DNA from: Marivita sp041725935 | GTDB taxonomy: Bacteria > Pseudomonadota > Alphaproteobacteria > Rhodobacterales > Rhodobacteraceae | Assembly: GCA_041725935.1 (NCBI GenBank) | Contig: JBGRQD010000017.1 | Location: 1 to 64,000, forward strand | Length of the DNA stretch: 64,000 nucleotides | Reading direction: 5' to 3' | In this document: positions 8,469 to 17,900 of the stretch, one piece after another | How the letters are laid out: each line of letters opens with the position of its first letter | How positions within the stretch are numbered: position 1 is the first letter of the stretch | Translations under genes and position numbers: made by a program | Notes under the pieces: model-generated | What the model saw: only the letters and a program-made list of their open reading frames with translations | What the model was told of the DNA's origin: nothing | Database searches by the model: none

Positions 8469-8962
8469 CCAGCCGCCCCTGCCTGCCCTGGCCACATAAA
8501 TCCCTGCGCACGCCCGCCGAACCGGTGGACGCGATCTCCGACGAGATCCGCGCGATCTGGCAGGACATGATCGACACGATGGAGGCGATGCCCGGTGTCG
8601 GTCTGGCGGCGAACCAGATCGGTGTGCTGAAGCGGCTGGCGGTCGTCGATGCATCCGATGAGCGGGGCAAGGCGGTGCGCATGGCGAACCCCGAAATCCT
8701 GCATGCCTCGGTCCAGCTGCGCCCGCATGAAGAGGCCAGCCCGAACCTGCCGGGCGTGTCCGCGACCATCGAACGTCCCCGCGCCGTGACCGTACGGTTC
8801 ATGGGGTCGGATGGTACGGTGCGCGAACAGGATTTCGTCGGTCTCTGGGCCACGTCGGTACAGCACCAGATCGACCACCTGAACGGCAAGATGTATTTCG
8901 ACCATCTGAGCAAGACCAAGCGGGACATCCTTTTGCGACGGGCGAAAAAGCTGAAAGGCTAG
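8465..8962 (+). CDS. Peptide deformylase-like protein lacking catalytic residues
   Basis: The fold is clearly deformylase (165 aa; GVGLAANQ at 44-51; QHQIDHLNG late). Two key residues are changed: the metal-binding cysteine of EGCLSxP is S92 (EASPNLPG), and the catalytic glutamate of HExxH is Q135 (HQIDH). The two zinc histidines (H134, H138) remain. In known deformylases, replacing either residue abolishes or severely reduces activity, so this is probably a pseudo-enzyme or has a changed chemistry. The frame is intact with normal codon use, which argues for a selected function. The ATG at 8465 overlaps the previous stop. Confidence 0.88.
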   Translation: MTSRPCLPWPHKSLRTPAEPVDAISDEIRAIWQDMIDTMEAMPGVGLAANQIGVLKRLAVVDASDERGKAVRMANPEILHASVQLRPHEEASPNLPGVSATIERPRAVTVRFMGSDGTVREQDFVGLWATSVQHQIDHLNGKMYFDHLSKTKRDILLRRAKKLKG

Positions 8963-8965
8963 GAC

Positions 8966-9877
8966 ATGCGGATCATCTTCATGGGCACGCCCGATTTCTC
9001 GGTTCCAGTGCTGGAGGCTTTGGTCAAAGCGGGCCACGAAATTGCGGCCGTCTATTGCCAGCCGCCGCGCCCTGCCGGACGTGGCAAGAAGGACCGCCCG
9101 ACGCCCGTGCATGCCCGCGCCGAAGCTTTGGGTCTCGAGGTGCGTCACCCGACCAGCTTGCGGAATGCCGAGGCGCAGGAGGCGTTTGCAGCGCTGGGCG
9201 CGGATATCGCCGTGGTTGTGGCTTATGGCCTGATCCTGCCGCAGGCGGTGCTGGACGCACCGAAACACGGTTGCCTCAACATCCACGCCTCGCTCTTGCC
9301 GCGCTGGCGCGGGGCGGCGCCCATTCACCGCGCGATCATGGCGGGGGATGCGGAGACCGGCATCTGCATCATGCAGATGGAAGCGGGGCTCGACACCGGG
9401 CCTGTGCTCTTGCGCGAGGCCACCCCGATTGGCGCAACCGAGACCACGGGCGCATTGCACGACCGGCTCAGCGCGATGGGTGCTGACCTGATCGTACAGG
9501 CGCTGAACCGGATCGACGATCTGACCGCCGAGCCGCAGCCGGATGCTGGCGTCACCTATGCCCAAAAGATCGACAAGGCCGAGGCGCATATCGACTGGAC
9601 CCGTCCGGCCATCGAGGTGGATCGCCAGATCAGGGGGCTGTCCCCATTCCCCGGTGCCTGGACGATGATCGGTGCGGAACGGGTCAAACTGCTGGGCAGT
9701 GCCCTGTCCGATCAAAGCGGCATCGCCGGAACCGCACTTGATGACGCCTTCACCATTGCGTGTGGGACAGGAGCGGTTACCATCACCCGAGCACAGAGGG
9801 CGGGCAAAGGGGCGCAGGACGCCGCCACCTTTTTGCGGGGTTTGGCGGTTCCCAAAGGGACCCTGTTGAGGGAGTAA
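8966..9877 (+). CDS. fmt: Methionyl-tRNA formyltransferase
   Basis: It formylates initiator Met-tRNA using 10-formyl-THF. The N-terminal Rossmann-like domain has the GTPDFSVPVLEAL start, the NIHASLLPRWRGAAPI catalytic segment with its Asn-His pair, and the later DTGPVL. A C-terminal OB-like domain binds tRNA. Length is 303 aa. It lies 3 bp after the deformylase paralogues, so the formylation and deformylation enzymes are co-transcribed. Confidence 0.96.
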   Translation: MRIIFMGTPDFSVPVLEALVKAGHEIAAVYCQPPRPAGRGKKDRPTPVHARAEALGLEVRHPTSLRNAEAQEAFAALGADIAVVVAYGLILPQAVLDAPKHGCLNIHASLLPRWRGAAPIHRAIMAGDAETGICIMQMEAGLDTGPVLLREATPIGATETTGALHDRLSAMGADLIVQALNRIDDLTAEPQPDAGVTYAQKIDKAEAHIDWTRPAIEVDRQIRGLSPFPGAWTMIGAERVKLLGSALSDQSGIAGTALDDAFTIACGTGAVTITRAQRAGKGAQDAATFLRGLAVPKGTLLRE

Positions 9878-9879
9878 AG

Positions 9880-10140
9880 ATGTTCATGATCCTGATGGGC
9901 ACGGTCGTGATTGCCGGCATTGTCGGCTATATCTCGGAAAAGACCGGCTTTACCAATAACGGCATCCTGCAAAGCATCATCATCTGCGTCGGTGGTGCGT
10001 TCCTGGCCTATTTCGTGCGGATCATGTTCGGCTTCGGGTTTGGATCGCCTGGCTTGAACGCCATCGCCTCGTCGCTGGGCGCGCTGATCATCGTGCCGAC
10101 CCATTGGCGCGCGTCTGTGCGCGACCGGCGGCGGAGGTAG
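9880..10140 (+). CDS. Small GlsB/YeaQ/YmgE-like membrane protein, copy 1
   Basis: The 86-aa protein has two or three hydrophobic segments with the glycine-rich pattern of transglycosylase-associated (GlsB/YeaQ/YmgE) proteins. It ends in a very basic tail (RASVRDRRRR). It begins 2 bp after the fmt stop; GAGGGAG just upstream serves as the ribosome-binding site. The family is often stress-induced, but no activity is established. Confidence 0.6.
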   Translation: MFMILMGTVVIAGIVGYISEKTGFTNNGILQSIIICVGGAFLAYFVRIMFGFGFGSPGLNAIASSLGALIIVPTHWRASVRDRRRR

Positions 10141-10145
10141 GCCCT

Positions 10146-10379
10146 ATGCAGATCCTAGTCCTCTTGGTCATCGGGGCGGCGGCCGGGTTTCTGGCCACGC
10201 GTTTCATGCGTGTCGAGATGGGAACCCTTCAGACCGTCATGGTCGGTGTCGCGGGCGCTTTGATCGGCGGTATGCTGATCCGGTTGCTGCTGGCCGCCAC
10301 AGGTGCGGTGGCGGGGCTGGTCGGTGCGGTTCTTGGAGCGATGATCGTGATCTGGGTGGTGCAAAAGCTTCGGTCCTGA
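10146..10379 (+). CDS. Small GlsB/YeaQ-like membrane protein, copy 2
   Basis: This 77-aa protein carries three hydrophobic stretches with glycine-alanine packing motifs (GAAAGFLATR, GVAGALIGGML, GAVAGLVGAVLGAM), like the preceding gene, 5 bp upstream. The pair may form a membrane complex or be a duplication (inference). It is the last gene of the def-fmt operon and converges on the universal stress protein gene. Confidence 0.6.
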   Translation: MQILVLLVIGAAAGFLATRFMRVEMGTLQTVMVGVAGALIGGMLIRLLLAATGAVAGLVGAVLGAMIVIWVVQKLRS

Positions 10380-10410
10380 AGCGCGCAGCCTCAGCGCATG
10401 ATCAGGACCG
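10371..10410. terminator. Inverted repeat joining two convergent stop codons
   Basis: CGGTCCTGA (10371-10379) and TCAGGACCG (10402-10410) are perfect 9-bp complements around a 22-nt loop. Each arm contains the stop codon of one of the convergent genes. It could act as a weak bidirectional terminator; no T-tract is present. Confidence 0.35.
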
Positions 10411-11248
10411 GCACCTTGCAGGACCGCAGCATTTCCGTGGTGGTCGATCCGATGATAAAGCTGCGCACCCGGATGTGGCCATAGGCGCCCATCACCAGCA
10501 GATCGTGGTCACCGGTCGACGCCATCTGCGCCAACACCTTTTCCGGCTCGCCGCTTTGAACGACCGTATCCGCATCGAAGCCCCCCGCCTTGAGCGTTGC
10601 CATCGCATCCGACAGGGATTTCTCGATGGTCGCTGTATCTTTGCCGGCAAAGACAAGCGTGACGGACAGGCCCGCAAACACCGGGCTCCGGGCGATGTAG
10701 TCGACAGCCTTGAGCGATGACGGGCCGCCATCGAAGGCAACCAGGATCGACCGGATCGGCTTGAACGCGCGGTTGGCGATAAAGACAGGCTTGTGGCTCG
10801 CCCGCACGATCCGTTCGAGGTTCGAACCCAGATGTTCCATCGCAAGGCCAGCCGCTTCGCCGCGCTTGCCGATGACGATCATGTCGCCGCTGTCTTCCTT
10901 TGCCGTCACGGTCTCCACCAGATCACCCTGACGCAGGCGCGTCTCAACTGCGATGTCACCGTCGCCCGCGATGATCGCCCGCGCGTCTTCGAGGATGGCG
11001 CGCCCATGCTCCTGTGCCAGCTTGGCGCGGGTCGCGTCCAGTTCGGACAATTGCTGGAGCAACGCGGTGCGCGCGCCCAGACGGATCGCACCGGACAGGT
11101 CCTGTTTCTCGACCGCGTCGCGACGTCCCATCACGTGGTAGAGCTTAACGGTCCAGTCGGCCCGTGCCGCGATCCAGGCCGCGTGGCGGCACACGCTTTC
11201 GGCGTAGGCGGATGCGTCCACAAGGGCGATGAGCGTGTTCGTTGTCAT
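10391..11248 (-). CDS. Tandem-domain universal stress protein (UspA family)
   Basis: This 285-aa protein has two Usp domains, about 1-145 and 150-285. The second has the nucleotide-binding pattern DLLVMGAYGHIRVRSFIIGSTT; the first has a corresponding DMIVIGKRGE. Usp proteins bind ATP and are induced by starvation and stress; they are cytosolic. The gene lies 12 bp downstream of the SulP transporter gene in the same direction, so the two are probably co-transcribed, a pairing seen with SulP genes elsewhere. Confidence 0.88.
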   Translation of the reverse strand: MTTNTLIALVDASAYAESVCRHAAWIAARADWTVKLYHVMGRRDAVEKQDLSGAIRLGARTALLQQLSELDATRAKLAQEHGRAILEDARAIIAGDGDIAVETRLRQGDLVETVTAKEDSGDMIVIGKRGEAAGLAMEHLGSNLERIVRASHKPVFIANRAFKPIRSILVAFDGGPSSLKAVDYIARSPVFAGLSVTLVFAGKDTATIEKSLSDAMATLKAGGFDADTVVQSGEPEKVLAQMASTGDHDLLVMGAYGHIRVRSFIIGSTTTEMLRSCKVPVLIMR

Positions 11249-11260
11249 GGTTGTGCCTCC

Positions 11261-12751
11261 CTAGTGGCCCAGCAGATCGTCCATCGCGCCCGGCTTGTCA
11301 TGGACAGCCAGTCGGTCAACGATGGTTTCGGACGCTTCGTTGAGGCCGATCAACTCGACCTCTGCGCCTTCGCGGCGGAATTTGAGCACAGCCATGTCCA
11401 GCGCCGCAACCGAGGAAATGTCCCAGATATGCGCACGGCTCAGGTCGATGGTGACCTTGCCCGGCGCTTCGCGGAAATCGAACGCCTTCATGAAATCTTC
11501 GGACGAGGCAAAGAAAAGCTGTCCTTCGACGGTATAGGTCCGGTGGTTCCCGTCCGGCGTGACGGTCGACGTGACGCGGAACAGCTGCGAGATTTTCCAG
11601 GCAAAGAAGATGCCCGACAAGAGCACGCCCACCAGCACCCCGATGGCAAGGTTGTGGGTGTAGATGACGAAGAACACGGTCGCCAGCATCACGATGGACG
11701 AGGATCTGGGATGATCGCGCAGGTTCGTGATCGACGACCACGAGAACGTCCCGATGGACACCATGATCATGATCGCCACCAGTGCAGCCATCGGAATGAT
11801 CGCCACGATATCACCAAGCGCGACCACGAGGATCAGCAGGAACACCCCGGCGACAAAGCTGGACAGGCGCCCGCGCCCGCCGGATTTCACGTTGATGATG
11901 GACTGCCCGATCATCGCACAGCCCGCCATGCCGCCGATGAATCCGGTGGCGGTGTTGGCAAGCCCCTGACCGATGCACTCTTGATTGCGGTTCGAGGTGG
12001 TGTCGGTCAGGTCATCGACGATCTGTTGGGTCATCAGGCTTTCGAGCAGGCCAACAACCGCCACGGCGACAGAATAGGGGAAGATGATCCGCAGGGTTTC
12101 AAAGGTCAGCGGAATGTCCGGGATCAGGAACACCGGAAGCGTATCGGGCAGATCGCCCATGTCGCCGACAGTGCGCACATCCCAGCCCATCGCGACAACA
12201 AGGGTCGTCAGGACGATGATCGTCACCAGTGGCGAAGGGATGGCCTTGGTCAGCAATGGGAACAGGTAGATGATCGCCAGACCAGCGGCGACCAGCGCAT
12301 AGGTCAGCATCGGTACGCGGCTTGGATCAAGCTCGGGCAATTGCGCGATGAAGATCAGGATGGCGAGCGCGTTCACGAACCCGGTCATCACGGATTTCGA
12401 CACGAAGCGCATGACGTAGCCGAGCCGCAGGAACCCGGCCCCGATCTGCAAAAGCCCGGCCAATACCGTGGCGGCGAGCAGATACTCCAGCCCGTGATCG
12501 CGCACGAGCGTGACCATCAGCACGGCGGTCGCCGCCGTTGCCGCCGAGATCATGCCCGGCCGCCCGCCTGTGATCGCCGTGATCACTGCAATGGAAAACG
12601 ACGCATAAAGCCCGACCTTGGGATCGACGCCCGCGATGATCGAAAACGCGATCGCTTCGGGGATGAGGGCCAGCGCCACCACGAGGCCAGACAGAAGGTC
12701 GCCACGGATGTTGTGCGTCCACTGGTGACGGTATTTTGCGATAGAGATCAT
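11261..12751 (-). CDS. SulP family anion transporter with STAS domain
   Basis: The 496-aa protein begins with a cytosolic segment and the SulP entry GDLLSGLVVALALIPEAIAFSIIAGVDP, followed by about 12-14 membrane segments. It ends with a STAS domain (about residues 390-490, including VTIDLSRAHIWDISSVAALD). SulP proteins carry sulfate, bicarbonate or other anions; the substrate is not determinable here. The associated Usp gene hints at stress- or energy-linked control (inference). Confidence 0.88.
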   Translation of the reverse strand: MISIAKYRHQWTHNIRGDLLSGLVVALALIPEAIAFSIIAGVDPKVGLYASFSIAVITAITGGRPGMISAATAATAVLMVTLVRDHGLEYLLAATVLAGLLQIGAGFLRLGYVMRFVSKSVMTGFVNALAILIFIAQLPELDPSRVPMLTYALVAAGLAIIYLFPLLTKAIPSPLVTIIVLTTLVVAMGWDVRTVGDMGDLPDTLPVFLIPDIPLTFETLRIIFPYSVAVAVVGLLESLMTQQIVDDLTDTTSNRNQECIGQGLANTATGFIGGMAGCAMIGQSIINVKSGGRGRLSSFVAGVFLLILVVALGDIVAIIPMAALVAIMIMVSIGTFSWSSITNLRDHPRSSSIVMLATVFFVIYTHNLAIGVLVGVLLSGIFFAWKISQLFRVTSTVTPDGNHRTYTVEGQLFFASSEDFMKAFDFREAPGKVTIDLSRAHIWDISSVAALDMAVLKFRREGAEVELIGLNEASETIVDRLAVHDKPGAMDDLLGH

Positions 12752-13050
12752 GAACAGTTCTTTGCCCGTAGGCCGCGATGGGAAGGCGCGGTCTTTGTCC
12801 GTGTCGTCGGTTGACGGTTTGTCCGGCGGATCGGCGGCCGGAAGAGCCAGCAGGGTCGCAGCCCCGCTCCTTGTTCGAGGCAGCGCTTACACCGGTCTTT
12901 CCTCAAAGCCAAGGTCTGTGGGTCCAAAGCTGAGGATAAGTGCCCGTCTGCACGGTCTGTGCGCAAACCCGGACCTGTCTGCGCGGGTCTGGGCGTTTCC
13001 GGGAACGCGCTGAGGCCTTAGGTTGTTGGGCAACAGGAAAGGAACGCGAT
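12752..13050. other. Divergent intergenic region between SulP and ECM4-type genes
   Basis: These 299 bp separate two divergent start codons and presumably carry both promoters. I find no convincing small gene, RNA structure or operator. AGGAAAGGAA just before 13051 is the ribosome-binding site of the rightward gene. Confidence 0.5.
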
Positions 13051-14040
13051 ATGGGATTGTTGGTCGACGGCGTTTGGAAGGACAAGTGGTACGATACGGA
13101 AAGCACGGGCGGCAAGTTCGAGCGCAGCACGGCAAAATTTCGCAATTGGATCACCAAGGACGGCAGTGCCGGGCCGTCAGGAGAAGGTGGGTTCCCGGCT
13201 GAATCGGGTCGCTATCACCTTTATGTCAGCCTTGCCTGTCCGTGGGCACATCGCACGCTGATTTTCCGCGCCATCAAAGGCTTGGAGGACCATATAAGTG
13301 TGTCGGTTGTGCATCCCGACATGCTGGGGGACGGATGGACCTTTGACACCGATTTCGCGGGAGCGACGGGCGACACGCTTTATGGCCTGCCCTTTGCCCG
13401 CGACATCTATCTGAAGGCCGATCCCCAAATCTCGGGCCGCGTGACCGTGCCGATCCTCTGGGACAAGCAGCGAGAAACCATCGTTTCGAACGAAAGCTCC
13501 GAGATCATCCGGATGCTGAATTCAGCCTTCGATGATCTGACCGGAGACACGCAGGATTTCTGGCCGGTGACGCTGCGCGACGAAATCGAAAAGGTGAACG
13601 CCCGCGTCTATGACACGGTCAACAATGGTGTCTACAAATCGGGGTTTGCCACCACCCAAGAGGCTTATGACGAGGCGGTTGTGCCGCTGTTCGAGAGCCT
13701 CGATTGGTTGGAAGACATCCTGTCATCGAAGCGCTATCTGGTCGGGCCGAAAATCACCGAGGCCGATTGGCGGCTTTTCACCACGCTTGTGAGGTTCGAT
13801 TCCGTCTACCATCTGCACTTCAAGTGCAACAGGCGTCGGATCGTCGATTACCCGAACCTGTGGGGGCATACCCGCGAGCTGTATCAATGGCCGGGAGTGG
13901 CGGGGACGGTGAGCTTTGATCACATCGTGCGCCACTACCATTACAGCCACGACAACATCAACCCGAACCGGATCATTCCGATCAACCCGGTGCTTGATTT
14001 CGATGCGCCTCATGGGCGTGAGCATCTGGCCTCAGTCTAG
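13051..14040 (+). CDS. yqjG: Glutathionyl-hydroquinone reductase (ECM4/YqjG, Xi-class GST)
   Basis: It reduces glutathionyl-hydroquinones using glutathione and acts in the cytosol. The catalytic cysteine is C63 in SLACPWAHR, the hallmark of the family, and the C-terminal helical domain carries RFDSVYHLHFKCN. The 329-aa length is normal. The frame is open 37 codons further upstream, but the ATG at 13051 has a strong Shine-Dalgarno and begins the family-typical N terminus. It overlaps the convergent receiver-domain gene by 4 bp. Confidence 0.92.
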   Translation: MGLLVDGVWKDKWYDTESTGGKFERSTAKFRNWITKDGSAGPSGEGGFPAESGRYHLYVSLACPWAHRTLIFRAIKGLEDHISVSVVHPDMLGDGWTFDTDFAGATGDTLYGLPFARDIYLKADPQISGRVTVPILWDKQRETIVSNESSEIIRMLNSAFDDLTGDTQDFWPVTLRDEIEKVNARVYDTVNNGVYKSGFATTQEAYDEAVVPLFESLDWLEDILSSKRYLVGPKITEADWRLFTTLVRFDSVYHLHFKCNRRRIVDYPNLWGHTRELYQWPGVAGTVSFDHIVRHYHYSHDNINPNRIIPINPVLDFDAPHGREHLASV

Positions 14041-14399
14041 CCGATCTTCGCATAATGCTCGACCATCGCGGCGAGGTCTTCGGGCTGGGTCGCGATGGGC
14101 ACAAAGGCGCAGGCATTCGCACAAAGCTGGAAAATCGATCCGTCCGAGAAAAAGCTCGTGTTGGTGACAAAGATCACGCGGGCATCGGGATGCCGGTAAC
14201 TTGCGTAATCCGCCACCGCGATGGCGCTCCCGCCTTCGAGAACCACATCGAGAATAATGATCGGGTAATAGTGTTCGTGCAGACGTTCGATCGCGCTGTC
14301 TTGGTCAAGCGCCACATCCGCAACATGGTCGTGCCGTTGCAAATGGCGCTGCCAGATATCGCCAAGCTTGGCGTCGTTTTGCACGATCAGCACGTTCAT
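14037..14399 (-). CDS. Stand-alone response-regulator receiver domain, divergent
   Basis: The 120-aa protein is a single CheY-like receiver. The phosphoacceptor aspartate is probably D51 (PIIILDVVLEGG) and the switch threonine T79 (VIFVTNTS). The usual acidic pair near residue 8-9 is reduced to ND, and the conserved lysine near residue 102 is missing (FVPIATQPEDL). It may therefore signal without normal phosphorylation chemistry. No kinase or output domain is adjacent. Confidence 0.78.
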   Translation of the reverse strand: MNVLIVQNDAKLGDIWQRHLQRHDHVADVALDQDSAIERLHEHYYPIIILDVVLEGGSAIAVADYASYRHPDARVIFVTNTSFFSDGSIFQLCANACAFVPIATQPEDLAAMVEHYAKIG

Positions 14400-14584
14400 G
14401 GGGTCAGACTGTCTTTCATGATGGGTGGTTCCTGAAAGTGCAGAATCCGCCCAGAGTAGATAACAAACGGTTAACTTGCCGGTAATGAATGTCTTTAATC
14501 CGTTAAATTAAGCGGAACTTGGCCGAAAAGACGCGGTGTTCCTCTTTCGCCACAGTGACAACACCCGCTCCAATTTGTCTTTGA

Positions 14585-14941
14585 TCAGGGACGCGTGGGA
14601 AACCGATCACCCGAAGACGTGATCACGATAAGCCGCCCCGACGCATCCGTGACGTAAAGATCACAGCGCGAAAAGCCCGTGACGAATTCGACACAGATGG
14701 TGCTGTCCTCCATGACGGTGAAATAGCCGTACCCGGTGCCGCCATCGTTTGCGTATGTATAAGTGTACCGGCCATCCGCAAAGAACTCCGATTGGCCCTC
14801 GTCGAAAAAGGTGATGGTCGCCCCCCGCAACAGGCTGTCCAGAGCGCCCTGCTCAAACAGCGCGTCGGTGTCCCGAGGGTCCCATTGCTGGGCGCTCAGG
14901 GTGGCGGGGATCAGGGCAAGAGCCAGTGCAAACCGTGTCAT
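14585..14941 (-). CDS. Small secreted hypothetical protein
   Basis: This 118-aa product has a signal peptide (MTRFALALALIPATLSAQQ, cleavage about residue 18) and a compact beta-rich remainder with two cysteines (ICVEF and FSRCD) that could form a disulfide. Residues 44-86 (TITFFDEGQSEFFADGRYTYTY...) look like a lipocalin-like or single-sheet fold, but I do not recognise a named family. It starts 41 bp after the smc stop on the same strand and may be co-transcribed. Confidence 0.6.
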   Translation of the reverse strand: MTRFALALALIPATLSAQQWDPRDTDALFEQGALDSLLRGATITFFDEGQSEFFADGRYTYTYANDGGTGYGYFTVMEDSTICVEFVTGFSRCDLYVTDASGRLIVITSSGDRFPTRP

Positions 14942-14982
14942 GAGCCAAGCCTAGCCGAATAAGCCCACTTGAGGAGACACGT

Positions 14983-17900
14983 TTACGCGACGAGGCGTTC
15001 CGCTTTCTTGAGGTCGACCGACACAAGCTGGCTGACGCCCTGTTCCTGCATCGTGACCCCGAACAGCCGGTCCATGCGAGACATGGTGACCGCGTGGTGC
15101 GTGATGATCAGGAACCGCGTTTCCGTCCGGCGGCACATCTCGTCCAGCAGGTCGCAGAAGCGCGTGACGTTGGCATCGTCCAGCGGCGCGTCAACCTCGT
15201 CCAGCACGCAGATCGGTGCGGGGTTGGCAAGGAACACCGCAAAGATCAGCGCCAAGGCGGTCAGCGTCTGTTCGCCCCCCGACAGCAGCGACAGGGTCGA
15301 CAGTTTCTTGCCCGGCGGCTGGCACATGATCTCCAAACCGGCCTCCAGCGGATCATCGCTTTCCACCATCACCAGGCTGGCTTCGCCGCCGCCAAAGAGA
15401 TGGGTGAAGAGCAGGGTGAAATTGCTGTTCACCTGTTCGAACGCGGTCAGCAGCCGTTCCCGCCCCTCGCGGTTGAGGCTGGCGATCCCGGATCGCAGCG
15501 TCTTGATCGCCTCTTCGAGGTCCAGCTTTTCGCGCAGTAGCGTGTCATGTTCGTCCTGCACTTCGCGGGCGTCTTCCTCGGCGCGCAGGTTGACGGCACC
15601 CAAGGCGTCGCGCTGCCGCTTGAGCCGGTTCACATCGGCATCAATCGCTTCGGCGCGGGGCAGGTTGTCCGGGTCCGCACCCAGTTTCTGCAAGAGTCTG
15701 GTCGGGCTGGTTTCCTGCTCTTCGGCGATCCGTTCTGCCGCCGCGTTGACCGCATCACGCGCGGCTTCGGCACGGGCCTCTGACCGAGCGCGGGCTTCGC
15801 GGGCCTCGGACGCGGTGCGCTCGGCGTCGCGTTCCGCCTGATCCGCCGTGCGCAATGAAGCTTCGCCGGTGGAGAGTGCGTCTTCTGCCGCGGATTTGCG
15901 GGCATCGGCCTGCGTGATCTCGTAGCCAAGGCTCTCGCGCTGGGCGGCCAGTTCTTCGGGCAGGCTCGATGCGGTCTCAAGTTCGGCCTGTGCGGCGGCG
16001 CGACGGTCCGCCAGTTCCGCACTGCGCTTTTCGGCGGTCTCAAGGCGGTGACGCCAGCCGCTCAGCTCCTTGATGACCTGTTGCGCGCGGCCCTTACGGG
16101 CATCCCCTTCGCGGCGCAATTCATCCTGCGCAGACCGGCGAGACATCATCGTCATGCGTGCGGCTTCGACCGTCATCTTGAGGTCTTCGACCTCGGCGCG
16201 GGCCGAGTCCAGGTCATCGAGGTCAGTCACTGCGCGCTGGGCCTCGACCATTTGCGCGCGCGCCGTGGTCGCTTCGTCCTCGTAGCGTTTGACGGCAAGC
16301 AGCAGGCTTTCCAGCTTGCCCTCGGCCATGTCGCGGTCAGCTTCTGCGCGGCTGAGTTTGCGCGCGGCGTCGGTGACCGTCGCATCGGCATCGCGTCGCG
16401 CTTGCCGTGCGGCCTTTTCGGCCATCGCAAGATCGGCCATCCGCTGGGTTAGGCTGTCATGTGCGGCACGTGCACCCTCGACGCGGGCAGAGGCGCGGGC
16501 CGTTTCCTGTTTGAGCGATTCCAGCCGGTTCAACTGCTCCAACCGCAATGCGGCGGCAGAGGGCGCATCTTCGGCCCAAGCGCGATACCCGTCCCAGCGC
16601 CACAGATCGCCTTCGAGGCTTACCAGCCGTTGACCGGGCTTCAACAGCGGTTGCAGCCGCGCCGCATCATCCGGATCGGCCAGACCGATCTGCGCCATGC
16701 GCCGTTCCAGCACTTCGGGCACGGAGACGTGGTTGGTCAGCGGCGTGATCCCGGATGGCAAGGGCTGATCGGTGTCGTAGGGCGGCAGCGCCGTCCAGCC
16801 GGTGGGGCCATCGCCCTCCACCTCTGGCGCCCGCAGGTCATCGGCCAGAGCCGCGCCAAGCGCCTTTTCGAACCCCTGTTCGACCTGCAGGCGGTCAAGG
16901 ATCTGACCACCTTCCGCCGTGTCGCGATCCAGCAACCGGGCCAGCGCCGTGGTCTCGGCGCTCAGCGCGTTCATCTCGCCTTCGGCCTCAGAACGTTCGG
17001 CGCGGGCATCGGCCTCGCGCGACTGGGTTTCGGCGCGGGCGGCTTCGGCCTCGGTCAGCACCTGATCGGCACGTTCGGCCAGATCCTGCGCCGCGGCTTG
17101 TTCGGTCTCGGCGGTGGCTGCGGTCTGCTTGGCGTCGGACAGAGCCTGTTTCGCGGCAGCCATCGCATCGCGCGCGCGCATCGCATCCGCCTCGTTGCGG
17201 TCGAGCGTTTTCTGACTGTCGGACAAGAGCCTGTGTGCCGACTGGTGCCGCGCGGCAAGCCGCGCCACGTCTTCGGTCTGCTGGCTCAGATCGGCTTCTC
17301 GGGCTTGCAGCACTGCGCCTGCTTCCTGCGCCGCTTCGATGGCTGCGGCCAGCTTGTCGTCATGACCCTCTGCCGCCTTGGCCAGTTCGCGCGCTTCCGA
17401 TTCAAGCTGCTGGATGGTCTCGCCCGCGTCCCGGTTCAGCCCGCTTTCGCGCTCCATGTCCTTGGTCATCTGGTCGATGCGGCGGGTGAGCGTTTCGATG
17501 GTGTCTGCGGCGCGGCGTTCCTGTTCGGTCAGCGTGTCGCGCTGGAGCGAGAGGCGTTGCACAATGGCCGCAGCAATGGCGGCTTCTTCGCGCAGCGTGG
17601 GCAGGGCGCCATCGGCCAATTCGCGCGCCTTGGTCGCTTCGCGCGCGGCGGTTTCGGCACGTGCGGCCTCGGTGGTGCGCTCGCGCAGTTGCGCATCGGC
17701 CTCGGCGCGGGAGAGGTCAGCGTCTTTCCAGCGGCGATACAGCAGCAGCCCTTCGGCATGACGCAGTTCTTCGCCAATCGCACGGTAGCGGGCGGCTTGC
17801 CGGGCCTGGCGGGCCAGTTGACCAAGCTGGGCGGCCAGCTGCTCGATCACGTCATCGACGCGCAACAGGTTCGCCTCAGTGCTGTTCAGCTTCAGTTCCG

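Noticed and set aside
10818..10836. GGTTCGAACCC, resembling a tRNA T-arm
   Set aside because: It lies within the universal stress protein coding sequence and no acceptor, D or anticodon stems surround it.
10793..12814. 673-codon open frame over the Usp and SulP genes
   Set aside because: The translation is His/Arg/Asp-rich without domain patterns; both strands cannot be coding and the minus-strand genes are recognisable families.
14470..14520. CtrA-type TTAA-N7-TTAA site upstream of the receiver gene
   Set aside because: Several TTAA tetramers occur in this AT-rich stretch, but none has the 7-bp spacing required.
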